Source: Alphaproteobacteria bacterium (GTDB lineage: Bacteria; Pseudomonadota; Alphaproteobacteria; Rhodobacterales; Rhodobacteraceae). Taken from it: DNA of 64,000 bases. Location: assembly GCA_030428355.1 (NCBI GenBank), contig JAUIBL010000002.1:62001-126000 (forward strand). The letters run 5' to 3'. Positions 1 to 10,183 of this stretch are shown in pieces (within the stretch, counting starts at the first letter, position 1; each line of letters starts with the position of its first letter). The position numbers and the translations under genes are program-made. The notes below the pieces were generated by a model. The model had not been told where the DNA came from. It was given only the letters and a program-made list of their open reading frames with translations, and did not search any database.

Positions 1-2
1 AA

Positions 3-899
3 AGCATGAAGGACGCCTATTTCTTCAGCGCTGACAGCGAGTTGCTTGTCGTTCCTCAGGAGGGACGCCTGCGCTTTGCCACCGAGCTTGGCATCATCGA
101 CATCGAACCCAAGGAGATCGCGATCCTCCCGCGGGGTCTGGTTTACAGGGTCGAGGTTCTCGACGGTCCCTGCCGGGGCTTTGTCTGCGAAAACTACGGC
201 CAGAAATTCGAACTGCCCGGGCGTGGCCCCATCGGGGCCAACTGCATGGCCAACCCGCGCGATTTCAAAGCACCGGTCGCAGCCTTCGAGGACCGCGAGG
301 TTCCGTCGACCCTGACCGTCAAATGGTGCGGGCAGTTCCACGAGACAAAAATCGGACAAAGCCCGCTCGACGTGGTGGCCTGGCATGGCAATTACGCGCC
401 CTACAAGTATGATTTGCAGACCTATTGTCCGGTCGGCGCGATCCTCTTCGACCATCCCGACCCGTCGATCTTTACCGTCCTCACCGCGCCTTCGGGTGTG
501 CCGGGCACTGCGAATATCGACTTCGTTCTCTTCCGCGAACGCTGGATGGTGGCTGAAAACACCTTCCGCCCGCCGTGGTATCACAAGAACATCATGTCCG
601 AGCTGATGGGCAACATCTACGGCCAGTACGATGCGAAACCGCAGGGATTCGTCCCCGGCGGCATGAGCCTGCACAACATGATGCTGCCCCACGGTCCGGA
701 CCGCGAGGCATTCGAGAAAGCGTCGAACGCCAACCTTGGTCCCGACAAACTGGACCGCACCATGTCCTTCATGTTCGAAACGAGGTTCCCGCAGCATCTT
801 ACTGAATTTGCGGGAAAAGAAGCGCCCTTGCAGGACGATTACATCGACTGCTGGGGAAGCCTTGAAAAGAAGTTCGACGGCACGCCGGGGAAGAAATAA
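3..899 (+). CDS. hmgA: homogentisate 1,2-dioxygenase (5' partial)
   Basis: Ring-cleaving non-haem iron dioxygenase that converts homogentisate to maleylacetoacetate in tyrosine/phenylalanine catabolism; cytosolic. The reading frame is already open at the window edge. The first Met matches an internal position of the family, so about 150 N-terminal residues of a roughly 450-residue enzyme lie outside. The visible part carries the family blocks [31 protein letters not shown] and [11 protein letters not shown]. It also has the segment [15 protein letters not shown] and a later SLHNMM, which hold the His/Glu iron ligands. Fumarylacetoacetase follows after 3 bases, so the two are co-transcribed. 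A maleylacetoacetate isomerase is not in view. Confidence 0.95.
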   Translation, partial: SMKDAYFFSADSELLVVPQEGRLRFATELGIIDIEPKEIAILPRGLVYRVEVLDGPCRGFVCENYGQKFELPGRGPIGANCMANPRDFKAPVAAFEDREVPSTLTVKWCGQFHETKIGQSPLDVVAWHGNYAPYKYDLQTYCPVGAILFDHPDPSIFTVLTAPSGVPGTANIDFVLFRERWMVAENTFRPPWYHKNIMSELMGNIYGQYDAKPQGFVPGGMSLHNMMLPHGPDREAFEKASNANLGPDKLDRTMSFMFETRFPQHLTEFAGKEAPLQDDYIDCWGSLEKKFDGTPGKK

Positions 900-902
900 C
901 CG

Positions 903-2153
903 ATGGGTCTGTGCAGGTCCTGGCTCGAGAGCGCCAACGCGCCGGAGTGTGAGTTCCCGCTGAACAACTTGCCCTATGGCGTGTTCTCGGTGGGCGACGG
1001 TGACCTGCGCTGCGGTGTGGCGATTGGCGACCGGATCGTCGATGCGACCGGGCTGGAGGCGGCAGGTATCCTGCGCGCCGATCCCGACGCCGATGTGCTG
1101 GACGCGCCCTGCTGGAACGACTTCATGGAACTGGGCCGCGAGGCGTGGTCGCAATACCGCTCGGCGCTGACTGCCTTGTTGGCCGACGGTGCGGACGAGG
1201 CGGTGCAGGACGCGATCATCACGCATTCCGTCCCGATGGCCGAGGCGGTGTTGCACATGCCGTTCCGTGTGAGCGAGTTTACCGATTTCTACTCGAGCCT
1301 TCACCACGCAACCAATGTCGGCACCATGTTCCGGGGGGCGGAACACGCGCTGCCGCCGAACTGGCTGCACATCCCGATTGGTTACAATGGCCGCGCGTCC
1401 TCGGTTGTGGTCTCCGGCACGCCGGTCACGCGGCCTCATGGTCAGATTAAGGGACCGGACGACGCCATACCGCGCTTTGCGCCGTCCGCCCGGTTCGACA
1501 TCGAGCTTGAAATGGGCGCAATCGTGGGGCAGGCGTCAGACGGCCCGATCACCGTGGCCGAGGCGTTCGACAACATCTTCGGCTACGTCATCCTGAACGA
1601 CTGGTCGGCGCGGGACATTCAGGCGTGGGAATACCATCCGCTTGGCCCCTTTCAGTCCAAGGCCACCGCCACGACCATCAGCCCGTGGATCGTGACCGCC
1701 GAAGCCTTGGCGCCCTTCCGCACCAGCACACCTACGCGGGAAAAACCGCTGCTGGACTATCTCTCGGAACCCGGTCCGATGCTCTACGACATCGCGCTCG
1801 AGGTCGGTCTGACACCGGAGGCGGGGACAGAAACCGTGATCGCGCGCACCAACTACCGCGAAATGTACTATTCCGCCGCCCAGCAACTGGCCCATCACAC
1901 CAGTTCGGGCTGTCCGATGCGGGTGGGTGATCTGCTTGGGTCAGGCACGATCTCGGGGCCGGAGAGGCACAGTCGCGGCGCTTTGCTGGAGCTGAGCTGG
2001 GGTGGAAAAGAGCCGATCACGCTGGACACGGGCGAAACGCGAACTTTTGTCGAGGATGGCGACACCCTGACACTGCGCGGTCATGCGCAAGGCGACGGCT
2101 ACCGCATCGGGTTCGGGTCCTGTGTCGGGAAGGTGCTGCCCGCGCGAGGCTGA
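903..2153 (+). CDS. fahA: fumarylacetoacetase
   Basis: Hydrolyses fumarylacetoacetate to fumarate and acetoacetate, the last step of the homogentisate pathway. The product has 416 residues, normal for the family. The N-terminal SH3-like domain begins with the usual SW.ESAN..C.FPLNNLPYGVF pattern, and the C-terminal catalytic domain contains FSSLHHATNVG-like (YSSLHHATNVGTMFRG here), LNDWSARDIQAWEY and PLGPFQSK signatures around the metal site. The ATG lies 3 bases after the hmgA stop, giving a two-gene operon. The next gene runs the opposite way and ends 6 bases later. Confidence 0.95.
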   Translation: MGLCRSWLESANAPECEFPLNNLPYGVFSVGDGDLRCGVAIGDRIVDATGLEAAGILRADPDADVLDAPCWNDFMELGREAWSQYRSALTALLADGADEAVQDAIITHSVPMAEAVLHMPFRVSEFTDFYSSLHHATNVGTMFRGAEHALPPNWLHIPIGYNGRASSVVVSGTPVTRPHGQIKGPDDAIPRFAPSARFDIELEMGAIVGQASDGPITVAEAFDNIFGYVILNDWSARDIQAWEYHPLGPFQSKATATTISPWIVTAEALAPFRTSTPTREKPLLDYLSEPGPMLYDIALEVGLTPEAGTETVIARTNYREMYYSAAQQLAHHTSSGCPMRVGDLLGSGTISGPERHSRGALLELSWGGKEPITLDTGETRTFVEDGDTLTLRGHAQGDGYRIGFGSCVGKVLPARG

Positions 2154-2159
2154 GACCTG

Positions 2160-2555
2160 TCAGCCCAGATGCGCAGTGGCCTCGATTTCGACCTTGGCCT
2201 CGTCTTCGATCAGCGCGCTGACCACCACCATCGACATCGCCGGAAAATGCCTGCCGAACACGTCGCGATAGGCAGCGCCGACTTCAGCTTGGTGCGCCAG
2301 ATATTCAGCCTTGTCCGTCACGTACCATGTCAGCCGGGTGACGTCCTCCACCGTACCGCCCGCCGCCTCGACAATCGCGCGGATGTTGGACAGGGCCTGC
2401 CGCATCTGGCCGATGAAATTCGAAGCGACGAATACCTTGTCGGCATCCCAGCCGATCTGCCCGCCGATATGCAGCACCCCGTCCTTGGTCAGCATCCCGT
2501 TGGCATAGCCTTTGGCGGGCAGCCAGCCCTCGGGTTGGATGGTCTTATGCGTCAT
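2160..2555 (-). CDS. RidA family enamine/imine deaminase, last gene of the anthranilate operon
   Basis: A 131-residue protein of the RidA (YjgF/YER057c/UK114) family, which hydrolyses reactive enamines and imines to ketones and ammonia. It shows the short trimeric fold pattern (GVLHIGGQIGWDAD, then NIRAIVEAAGG..EDVTRLTWYVTD). The chosen ATG overlaps the stop of the upstream thioesterase by 11 bases; a longer open frame upstream is the thioesterase region read in another frame. As the last gene of an operon whose pathway intermediate (2-amino-5-oxocyclohex-1-enecarboxyl-CoA) is an enamine, deamination of that intermediate or a derivative is a reasonable inference. Generic damage control is the alternative. 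Confidence 0.85.
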   Translation of the reverse strand: MTHKTIQPEGWLPAKGYANGMLTKDGVLHIGGQIGWDADKVFVASNFIGQMRQALSNIRAIVEAAGGTVEDVTRLTWYVTDKAEYLAHQAEVGAAYRDVFGRHFPAMSMVVVSALIEDEAKVEIEATAHLG

Positions 2556-2964
2556 CTGGGACCTCTTTGCTTTTGAGAAGGGGAACGAGCACCTCGGGCC
2601 ACGGGCTTGGCCGGCCTGTGTTGTCGACATGCACAAGCGTCGCGCGGGTCTCGAAGCGGACCTCGTCGCTACAGGTCGCTGTCATCCGGTAGGTCAGGGA
2701 CGCAGTGCCAAGCCGCAGCACCCAAAGCGACAGCCGAAGGTGGTCGCCGTGATAGCTCGGTCGCACGAACCGCGTTTCGATCTGGGCTGTGGGGATGCCC
2801 TCGGTCTTGAGGATTTGCTCGAACGGGTAGTCGAGAGCTTCGTCGAAGAAGGCTTCGACGAGATCGTTCATCATCTCGAAATAGCGCGGGAAAAATACGA
2901 TCCCCGCCGGGTCGCAATGGCGAAAGAGAACCTTCTGGTCCTTGGCAAAGACGGGCTCTGTCAT
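2545..2964 (-). CDS. acyl-CoA thioesterase, 4-hydroxybenzoyl-CoA thioesterase type
   Basis: A 139-residue single hot-dog-fold thioesterase. The N-terminal segment FRHCDPAGIVFFPRYFEMMN carries the Asp-Pro-Ala-Gly-Ile-Val-Phe signature of 4-hydroxybenzoyl-CoA thioesterases, whose Asp is catalytic. Its ATG overlaps the stop of the CoA ligase (ATGA), so it is translationally coupled. In an aryl-CoA operon it probably releases CoA from dead-end or trapped acyl-CoA intermediates. An N-terminally extended frame is open but is the shadow of the ligase. The precise substrate is not visible from sequence. Confidence 0.85.
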   Translation of the reverse strand: MTEPVFAKDQKVLFRHCDPAGIVFFPRYFEMMNDLVEAFFDEALDYPFEQILKTEGIPTAQIETRFVRPSYHGDHLRLSLWVLRLGTASLTYRMTATCSDEVRFETRATLVHVDNTGRPSPWPEVLVPLLKSKEVPDDA

Positions 2965-4577
2965 TGGTCTTTCAATCTGAAACGCTGGATCTTGCCGGTG
3001 GCGGTCTTGGGCAGGCTGTCGGTGAACACGACCGAGCGTGGGTACTTGTAGGGCGCGATGGCCGATTTCACGTGGTCCTGCAAGGCTTTGACCATATCGC
3101 CATCCCCGCTGTGGCCGTCCGCCAAGACCACATGGGCTTGAACGATATGCCCGCGTTCCTCGTCCGGTGCTCCGATCACCGCACATTCGGCCACGGCAGG
3201 GTGGGCCAGCAAGGCCGCTTCCACCTCGGGGCCGGCGATGTTGTAGCCGGAACTCACGATCATGTCGTCATTGCGCGCGGCGAAGTGGAAATAGCCGTCT
3301 TCGTCCCGCCAGAAGCTGTCGCCTGTGATGTTCCAGCCGTCCTGCACATAGGCGCTCTGGCGATCCCCCTTGAGATAGCGGCACCCGGTCGGGCCACGCA
3401 CCGCCAGCCGCCCGACCTTACCATCCGGCACCACCTCACCCGCGTCATTGATGACCTTGGCCTCGTAGCCTGTCACAGGTTTGCCGGTGCAGGCGGGTTT
3501 GTGGTCGTCAAACCGGTTGGAGATGAAGATGTGCAGAAGTTCCGTCGCGCCGATCCCGTCGAGCATGGCTTTGCCTGTCTTGGCGATCCACTCGTCATAA
3601 ACCGGTCCGGGCAGGGTTTCGCCCGCCGACACGGCAGCCCGCAGCGATGAAAGGTCGGCCCCATCCTCCATCGCGCGCAGCATCACGCGGTACGCGGTGG
3701 GTGCAGTGAAGCAGACCGTGGCTTTGTATTTCTCGATGATCTCGATCATGTTCGGCGGCGTCGCCTGTTCCAGCAGCGTTGCCGCCGCCCCGAACCGCAG
3801 CGGAAAGATCGCAAGCCCTCCCAGCCCGAAGGTAAAGGCCAGCGGGGGCGAGCCGACGAATACGTCGTCCGGAGTCACGCTAAGAACCTCGCGCGCATAA
3901 CCGTCTGCGATGATCATCAAATCCCGGTGGAAATGCATTGTCGCCTTGGGCACCCCGGTAGACCCCGATGTGAACCCCAGCAGCGCCACATCATCGCGCC
4001 CTGTGGGGACGGAGGTAAAGCGCACAGGCTTTTCCAACGCCAGTCGGTCCAGTTCTGCGTCGTGGTTAGAGGTGCCATCGAACCCGACCACGGATGTCAA
4101 CGTCGCGCTGTCCTTGGCGCAGGCTACCATCTCGTCCATCAGCCGTGTGTCGCACAGCGCGTGTGTGATCTCGGCCAGTTCCACATAGGTCCGCAACTCG
4201 GCCGCGCGCAGCATCGGCATGGTGTTGACCACCACCGCACCCACTTTGGTTGCAGCCAACCAACAGGCCACCATCGCCGGATTATTGGCGGACCGGATCA
4301 GCACGCGGTTGCCGGGTTTCACCCCCAAATCCTCGACCAGCACATGGGCCAGCCGGTTGGTCCAATCGCTGAGCTCCTTGTAGGTGCGCAGCCGCCCGTT
4401 ACCGATCAGCGCGGTATGATCTCCAAAACCCTTCTCGACCATGCCATCGGTCAGTTCCCACCCGGCGTTCAGCCGTTCGGGATAATCGAACCCCGCCAAA
4501 TTGAACTCCGGCCAGAGGTCAGGCGGCGGAAGGTTGTCGCGGGCGAATGTGTCGACATGGGCAGAGGGTCCGAGCAT
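2961..4577 (-). CDS. abmG: 2-aminobenzoate (anthranilate)-CoA ligase / benzoate-CoA ligase family
   Basis: A 538-residue AMP-forming aryl-CoA ligase that would activate anthranilate with ATP and CoA. Motifs in order: the P-loop-like GFTSGSTGVPKATMHFHRD, an aromatic-binding region near DGIGATELLHIFISN, the hinge region TGDSFWRDEDGYFHF..RNDD, and the C-terminal lysine in PKTATGKIQRF. The ATG is preceded by a strong AAGGAGG and overlaps the preceding stop as TGATG. The frame stays open far upstream, but that extension is antiparallel to nothing family-like and is a shadow of the acyl-CoA dehydrogenase. The symbol rests on the neighbouring 2-aminobenzoyl-CoA monooxygenase/reductase; benzoate or salicylate as substrate is possible. 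Confidence 0.85.
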   Translation of the reverse strand: MLGPSAHVDTFARDNLPPPDLWPEFNLAGFDYPERLNAGWELTDGMVEKGFGDHTALIGNGRLRTYKELSDWTNRLAHVLVEDLGVKPGNRVLIRSANNPAMVACWLAATKVGAVVVNTMPMLRAAELRTYVELAEITHALCDTRLMDEMVACAKDSATLTSVVGFDGTSNHDAELDRLALEKPVRFTSVPTGRDDVALLGFTSGSTGVPKATMHFHRDLMIIADGYAREVLSVTPDDVFVGSPPLAFTFGLGGLAIFPLRFGAAATLLEQATPPNMIEIIEKYKATVCFTAPTAYRVMLRAMEDGADLSSLRAAVSAGETLPGPVYDEWIAKTGKAMLDGIGATELLHIFISNRFDDHKPACTGKPVTGYEAKVINDAGEVVPDGKVGRLAVRGPTGCRYLKGDRQSAYVQDGWNITGDSFWRDEDGYFHFAARNDDMIVSSGYNIAGPEVEAALLAHPAVAECAVIGAPDEERGHIVQAHVVLADGHSGDGDMVKALQDHVKSAIAPYKYPRSVVFTDSLPKTATGKIQRFRLKDQ

Positions 4578-5728
4578 CACGTTCCTCCTTCGAAGGCGGC
4601 AAGGGTCTGACGGGCGATGATGACTTTCTGAACATCCGATGCGCCTTCGTAGATGCGCAGCGCGCGGATCTCGCGGTAGAGCGTTTCGACAGCCGTGCCC
4701 GACCGCACGCCGTCGCCGCCGAAAAGCTGAACCGCTGTGTCGATGACCTGTTGCGCCTGATCGGTGGCAAAAAGCTTGGCCATCGCCGCTTCGCGGGTGA
4801 TGCGCGGCGCCCCGGTGTCGCGGGTCCATGCGGCCCGGTAGACAAGCAGGGCGCTGGCATCCACATCGACCGCCATCTCCGCGATATGGCCTTGGACCAT
4901 TTGCAAATCGGCTAGGGGCGACCCGGCGATCTGCCGTGTCGTGACCCGCGCCAAAGCCTTGTCCAAGGCACGGCGGGCAAAGCCAAGTGCCGCGGCGGCC
5001 ACAGTGGCGCGGAAGACGTCGAGCACCGACATAGCGACTTTGAACCCCTGACCGGGCGCACCTAGTAGCGCATAAGCCGGGATGCGGCAGTCGGTAAAGC
5101 GCAGCGTCGCCAGTGGATGCGGTGCAATCGTGTCCAGACGTTCGGCAATCTCGAACCCCGGCAGATCGGGTGTAACGATGAAGGCTGACAGCCCCTTGGC
5201 CCCCGGAGCCTCTCCGGTGCGGGCAAAAAGCGTGTAGACATCGGCGATGCCGCCATTCGAAATCCACGTCTTTTCGCCGTTCAGCACATAGCAGTCGCCA
5301 TCGCGCGTGGCGGTCATGGTCGAGTTGGCCACATCCGATCCCGACCCCGGTTCGGTCAGCGCAAAGGCGGCAATCGCCTTTCCCGCGCGGGTCTTGGGCA
5401 GCCACGTGGCTTTCTGCGCCTCCGTCCCGAACAGCGTTATTGCTCCAGTGCCTAGCCCCTGCATGGCAAAGGCAAAATCGGCCAGCCCGTCGTGCCGCGC
5501 CAGCGTTTCCCGCGCAAGGCACAGCGTACGCAGGTCGAACCGTCCGTCGTCGCTCGATGTGGGCTGCAAGAGGCCCGCCGCACCCATTTGAGCGACAAGC
5601 GCTCGGCACGCCGCATCCGTATCGCTGTGGTCGACCTCCAAACTCTGCGCCACCTCTTCGACACGCGCCGCCCAGTCGCGGTGGGCGGGTTCAAAAAACG
5701 GCCAGTGGAGGTAGCTTTGATCCGCCAT
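4577..5728 (-). CDS. acyl-CoA dehydrogenase
   Basis: A 383-residue FAD-dependent acyl-CoA dehydrogenase for an alpha,beta-oxidation step, passing electrons to ETF. Seen: the FAD/substrate block [17 protein letters not shown], then [14 protein letters not shown], and near the C terminus [19 protein letters not shown], where the Glu is the usual catalytic base position. The ATG at 5728 overlaps the previous stop (TGATG). A TTG one codon earlier is in frame but unnecessary. In the operon it would oxidise the saturated ring or ring-opened CoA ester after the monooxygenase/reductase step of anthranilate degradation. Confidence 0.9.
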   Translation of the reverse strand: MADQSYLHWPFFEPAHRDWAARVEEVAQSLEVDHSDTDAACRALVAQMGAAGLLQPTSSDDGRFDLRTLCLARETLARHDGLADFAFAMQGLGTGAITLFGTEAQKATWLPKTRAGKAIAAFALTEPGSGSDVANSTMTATRDGDCYVLNGEKTWISNGGIADVYTLFARTGEAPGAKGLSAFIVTPDLPGFEIAERLDTIAPHPLATLRFTDCRIPAYALLGAPGQGFKVAMSVLDVFRATVAAAALGFARRALDKALARVTTRQIAGSPLADLQMVQGHIAEMAVDVDASALLVYRAAWTRDTGAPRITREAAMAKLFATDQAQQVIDTAVQLFGGDGVRSGTAVETLYREIRALRIYEGASDVQKVIIARQTLAAFEGGT

Positions 5729-6531
5729 CAATCGCCCTCGAACACCGGTTTTTCCTTGGCCACAAACGCCTCGTAGGCGCGGCGGAAATCGTTGCCCTGC
5801 ATGCAGATCGCCTGCGCCTGCGCTTCGGCCTCGATGGCCTGTTCAAGGCTCATGGACCATTCCTGCGCCAGCATCGTCTTGGTCATGGAATTGGCGAAGG
5901 TCGGTCCTGCGACGATGCGTTCGGCCAGCTTGATCGCCTCAGCTTCAAGCGTGCCCGCGTCCACCACGCGGTTGAAGAACCCCCATGCCTCGCCCTCGGC
6001 GGCGCTCATGGCGCGTCCGGTATAAAGCAGGTCTGCGGCACGCCCCTGTCCGATGATCCGGGGCAGGATGGCGCAAGCGCCCATATCGCAGCCCGCAAGC
6101 CCGACGCGGTTGAACAGGAACGCGGTCTTGGCCTCGGGTGTGGCCAGCCGCAGGTCCGACGCCATCGCCATGATCGCACCTGCGCCTGCACAAACACCAT
6201 CGACAGCCGCGATCACTGGCTTGCCACAGCCGATCATCGCCTTGACCAGATCGCCGGTCATGCGGGTAAAGGTCAGCAGTTCCTTCATGCTCATCCGCGT
6301 CAGCGGCCCAATGATGTCATGCACATCGCCGCCCGAGGAAAAGTTGCCACCATTGGGCAGGATCACCACAGCATTAATGTCGTCGGAGTAGACCAGCGCC
6401 CGGAACCAGTCGCGCAATTCAGCGTAACTGTCGAAGGTAAAGGGGTTTTTCCGCTCGGGCCGGTCATGCGCGATCCGTGCGATGCCGCCTGCGATTTCGC
6501 AGCGGAAATGCTGCGGCTTACTCAGATCCAT
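5728..6531 (-). CDS. enoyl-CoA hydratase/isomerase family protein
   Basis: A 267-residue crotonase-fold protein. It has the oxyanion-hole segment [13 protein letters not shown] (about residues 63-75) and the second one [20 protein letters not shown]. The residue pattern [21 protein letters not shown] replaces the common glutamates of true hydratases, so it may be a ring-hydrolase or isomerase rather than a simple hydratase. It overlaps the MarR gene by 14 bases and is coupled to the dehydrogenase by TGATG. It belongs to the beta-oxidation part of the anthranilyl-CoA pathway by context. Confidence 0.85.
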   Translation of the reverse strand: MDLSKPQHFRCEIAGGIARIAHDRPERKNPFTFDSYAELRDWFRALVYSDDINAVVILPNGGNFSSGGDVHDIIGPLTRMSMKELLTFTRMTGDLVKAMIGCGKPVIAAVDGVCAGAGAIMAMASDLRLATPEAKTAFLFNRVGLAGCDMGACAILPRIIGQGRAADLLYTGRAMSAAEGEAWGFFNRVVDAGTLEAEAIKLAERIVAGPTFANSMTKTMLAQEWSMSLEQAIEAEAQAQAICMQGNDFRRAYEAFVAKEKPVFEGD

Positions 6532-6994
6532 GTCTGGCCTCCTGCGTCATGGCCTTTTTCAGCAGGCCCATCAGTGTCTGGGTGTCGGTGTCCGAAAGCG
6601 GTGCGAGCAACTCGTCAATCCACGCCTCGTGCTGTGCGGCGAGGTCGGCAAACGCTGCTTCTCCCTTGGGGGTCAACCGCGCCAGATTGGCACGGCGGTC
6701 GCCGGGCACGGCCACGCGCAGAGCGAGTCCTTCTTCGACCAGACGGTCGACGATTCCGGTGACGTTCCCGTTTGACACTTTGAGGTAGCGGGACAGGTCG
6801 CTCATCTTCAGCCCGTCCCTGTGGCGGGCAAGGGCGGCCATCACGTCGAACCGGGGCAGGGTGGTGTCATGCCTGTCGCGCAACCGGCGGCGCAATTCGC
6901 CTTCGATGCCCGAGGACAGTTTCAGAAGTTGCAGCCAAAGGCGCAGACGTGCCTTCGATGTCGGTTCGGTCTGTACGTTCTGTTCAGGTTTCAT
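6518..6994 (-). CDS. MarR family transcriptional regulator of the aryl-CoA operon
   Basis: A 158-residue winged-helix regulator. The helix-turn-helix region [23 protein letters not shown] is followed by a wing [19 protein letters not shown], both typical of MarR. It sits inside the operon it probably controls, with ATGA overlap to the SDR gene upstream and a 14-base overlap with the hydratase downstream. MarR proteins of aryl-CoA pathways (for example BadR and the hydroxycinnamate regulators) are typically repressors released by a CoA-thioester. The tandem palindromes at 10053-10086 in the divergent promoter are the likely target. Confidence 0.9.
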   Translation of the reverse strand: MKPEQNVQTEPTSKARLRLWLQLLKLSSGIEGELRRRLRDRHDTTLPRFDVMAALARHRDGLKMSDLSRYLKVSNGNVTGIVDRLVEEGLALRVAVPGDRRANLARLTPKGEAAFADLAAQHEAWIDELLAPLSDTDTQTLMGLLKKAMTQEARHGSE

Positions 6995-7706
6995 GCCTCG
7001 CCCCCCGACACGGACAAGGCATGCCCGTTGATCCCCGCAGCAGCGGGCGAGGCGAGGAAGAGAGCGGTTCCCGCAATCTCGGACGGGGTGATCAGCCGTC
7101 CCTGCGGATTGCCCGCGGCGACCTTTGCTGTGGCTGCCTCCCGGTCCAGATCGAACCGCTGCATCAGCCCGCTGATGGCCCCTTCCGCCAGATCGGTATC
7201 GGTGAAGCCCGGGCAGATCGCGTTGCAGGTGCCGCCGGATTTCGCCACGTCCAGCGCAATGGAGCGCACGAGCCCCAGCACGCCGTGCTTGGCCGCGGTG
7301 TAGGCCGGGACCGAGGCGTTGCCCTGCAAGGACGCGGTCGAGGCGATGGCGATCAGTCGTGCATCCGCTGGCCCCGTCCGCAACGCCTCGCGGAAGGTGA
7401 GGAACGTGCCGGTGAGGTTTACGGCCAGCGTGGTGTTCCAGTCGTCCAGCGACAGCTTCGCCACCTTGCCGGACGCCCCCCAGCCCGCATTTGCGATGAC
7501 CACGTCGAACGGGGTTTCGAACAGAGCCGCGATGTGCGCCTCAGAGGTCACGTCTGCCTGACGGCAGGTGATGTCGCGCCCCTCGGCGGTTTCGTGTAAC
7601 GGTTCCATCCGGCGGCCCGCAATGGTCACTGCATCGCCGTGGGCGGCAAAGGCATGGGCGATGGCACGGCCAATGCCCGTACCGCCGCCGGTGACCAGAA
7701 CCCGCC

Positions 7707-7710
<4 letters not shown>
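6991..7710 (-). CDS. SDR family NAD(P)-dependent oxidoreductase
   Basis: A 239-residue classical short-chain dehydrogenase. The N-terminal [13 protein letters not shown] is the Rossmann TGxxxGxG motif, NAGWGASG corresponds to the NAG motif, and AYTAAKHG supplies the catalytic Tyr-x3-Lys. The ATG overlaps the stop of the monooxygenase/reductase gene (ATGA), which fixes the start within a longer open frame. It probably oxidises a hydroxyl to a ketone, or reduces a ketone, in the alicyclic part of the 2-aminobenzoyl-CoA pathway. Substrate specificity cannot be read from the sequence. Confidence 0.9.
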
Positions 7711-10001
<2,291 letters not shown>

Positions 10002-10052
10002 CTCGACCTCTTTCTTTAGCAGCTTGAGGGAAAGGCTGCCCGAGTCGCCAGT

Positions 10053-10086
10053 TTATTTCAAGTTTGAAATTTTAAACTTGAAATAA
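10053..10086. promoter_or_regulatory. tandem MarR-type operator in divergent promoter
   Basis: Two overlapping palindromes are seen: ATTTCAAGTTTGAAAT at 10055-10070 (perfect 7-base arms) and ATTTTAAACTTGAAAT at 10069-10084 (one mismatch). They also form a single perfect 13-base inverted repeat (10053-10065 with 10074-10086, 8-base spacer). They lie in the 182-base gap between the aryl-CoA operon (start 10001) and the bifunctional beta-oxidation gene (start 10184), about 50 and 100 bases from the two starts. Size and symmetry fit MarR dimers. Control by the operon's own MarR protein is inferred. Confidence 0.75.
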
Positions 10087-10183
10087 GTACGATGCCGCGA
10101 TCCGATGGCAGGAGACACTTGCCATTCCGCACCCGCGCCCCGACAAATGCGCCAACTCTGCAAGACGAAAGAGACCAAGAACG

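Noticed and set aside
4578-5609. Upstream N-terminal extension of the CoA ligase frame (about 340 residues)
   Set aside because: It is the acyl-CoA dehydrogenase region read out of frame; the ligase family starts at the ATG 4577 with a strong ribosome site.
5440-6762. 440-codon open frame on the plus strand
   Set aside because: Covers the hydratase, dehydrogenase and MarR genes in antisense; composition is not protein-like.
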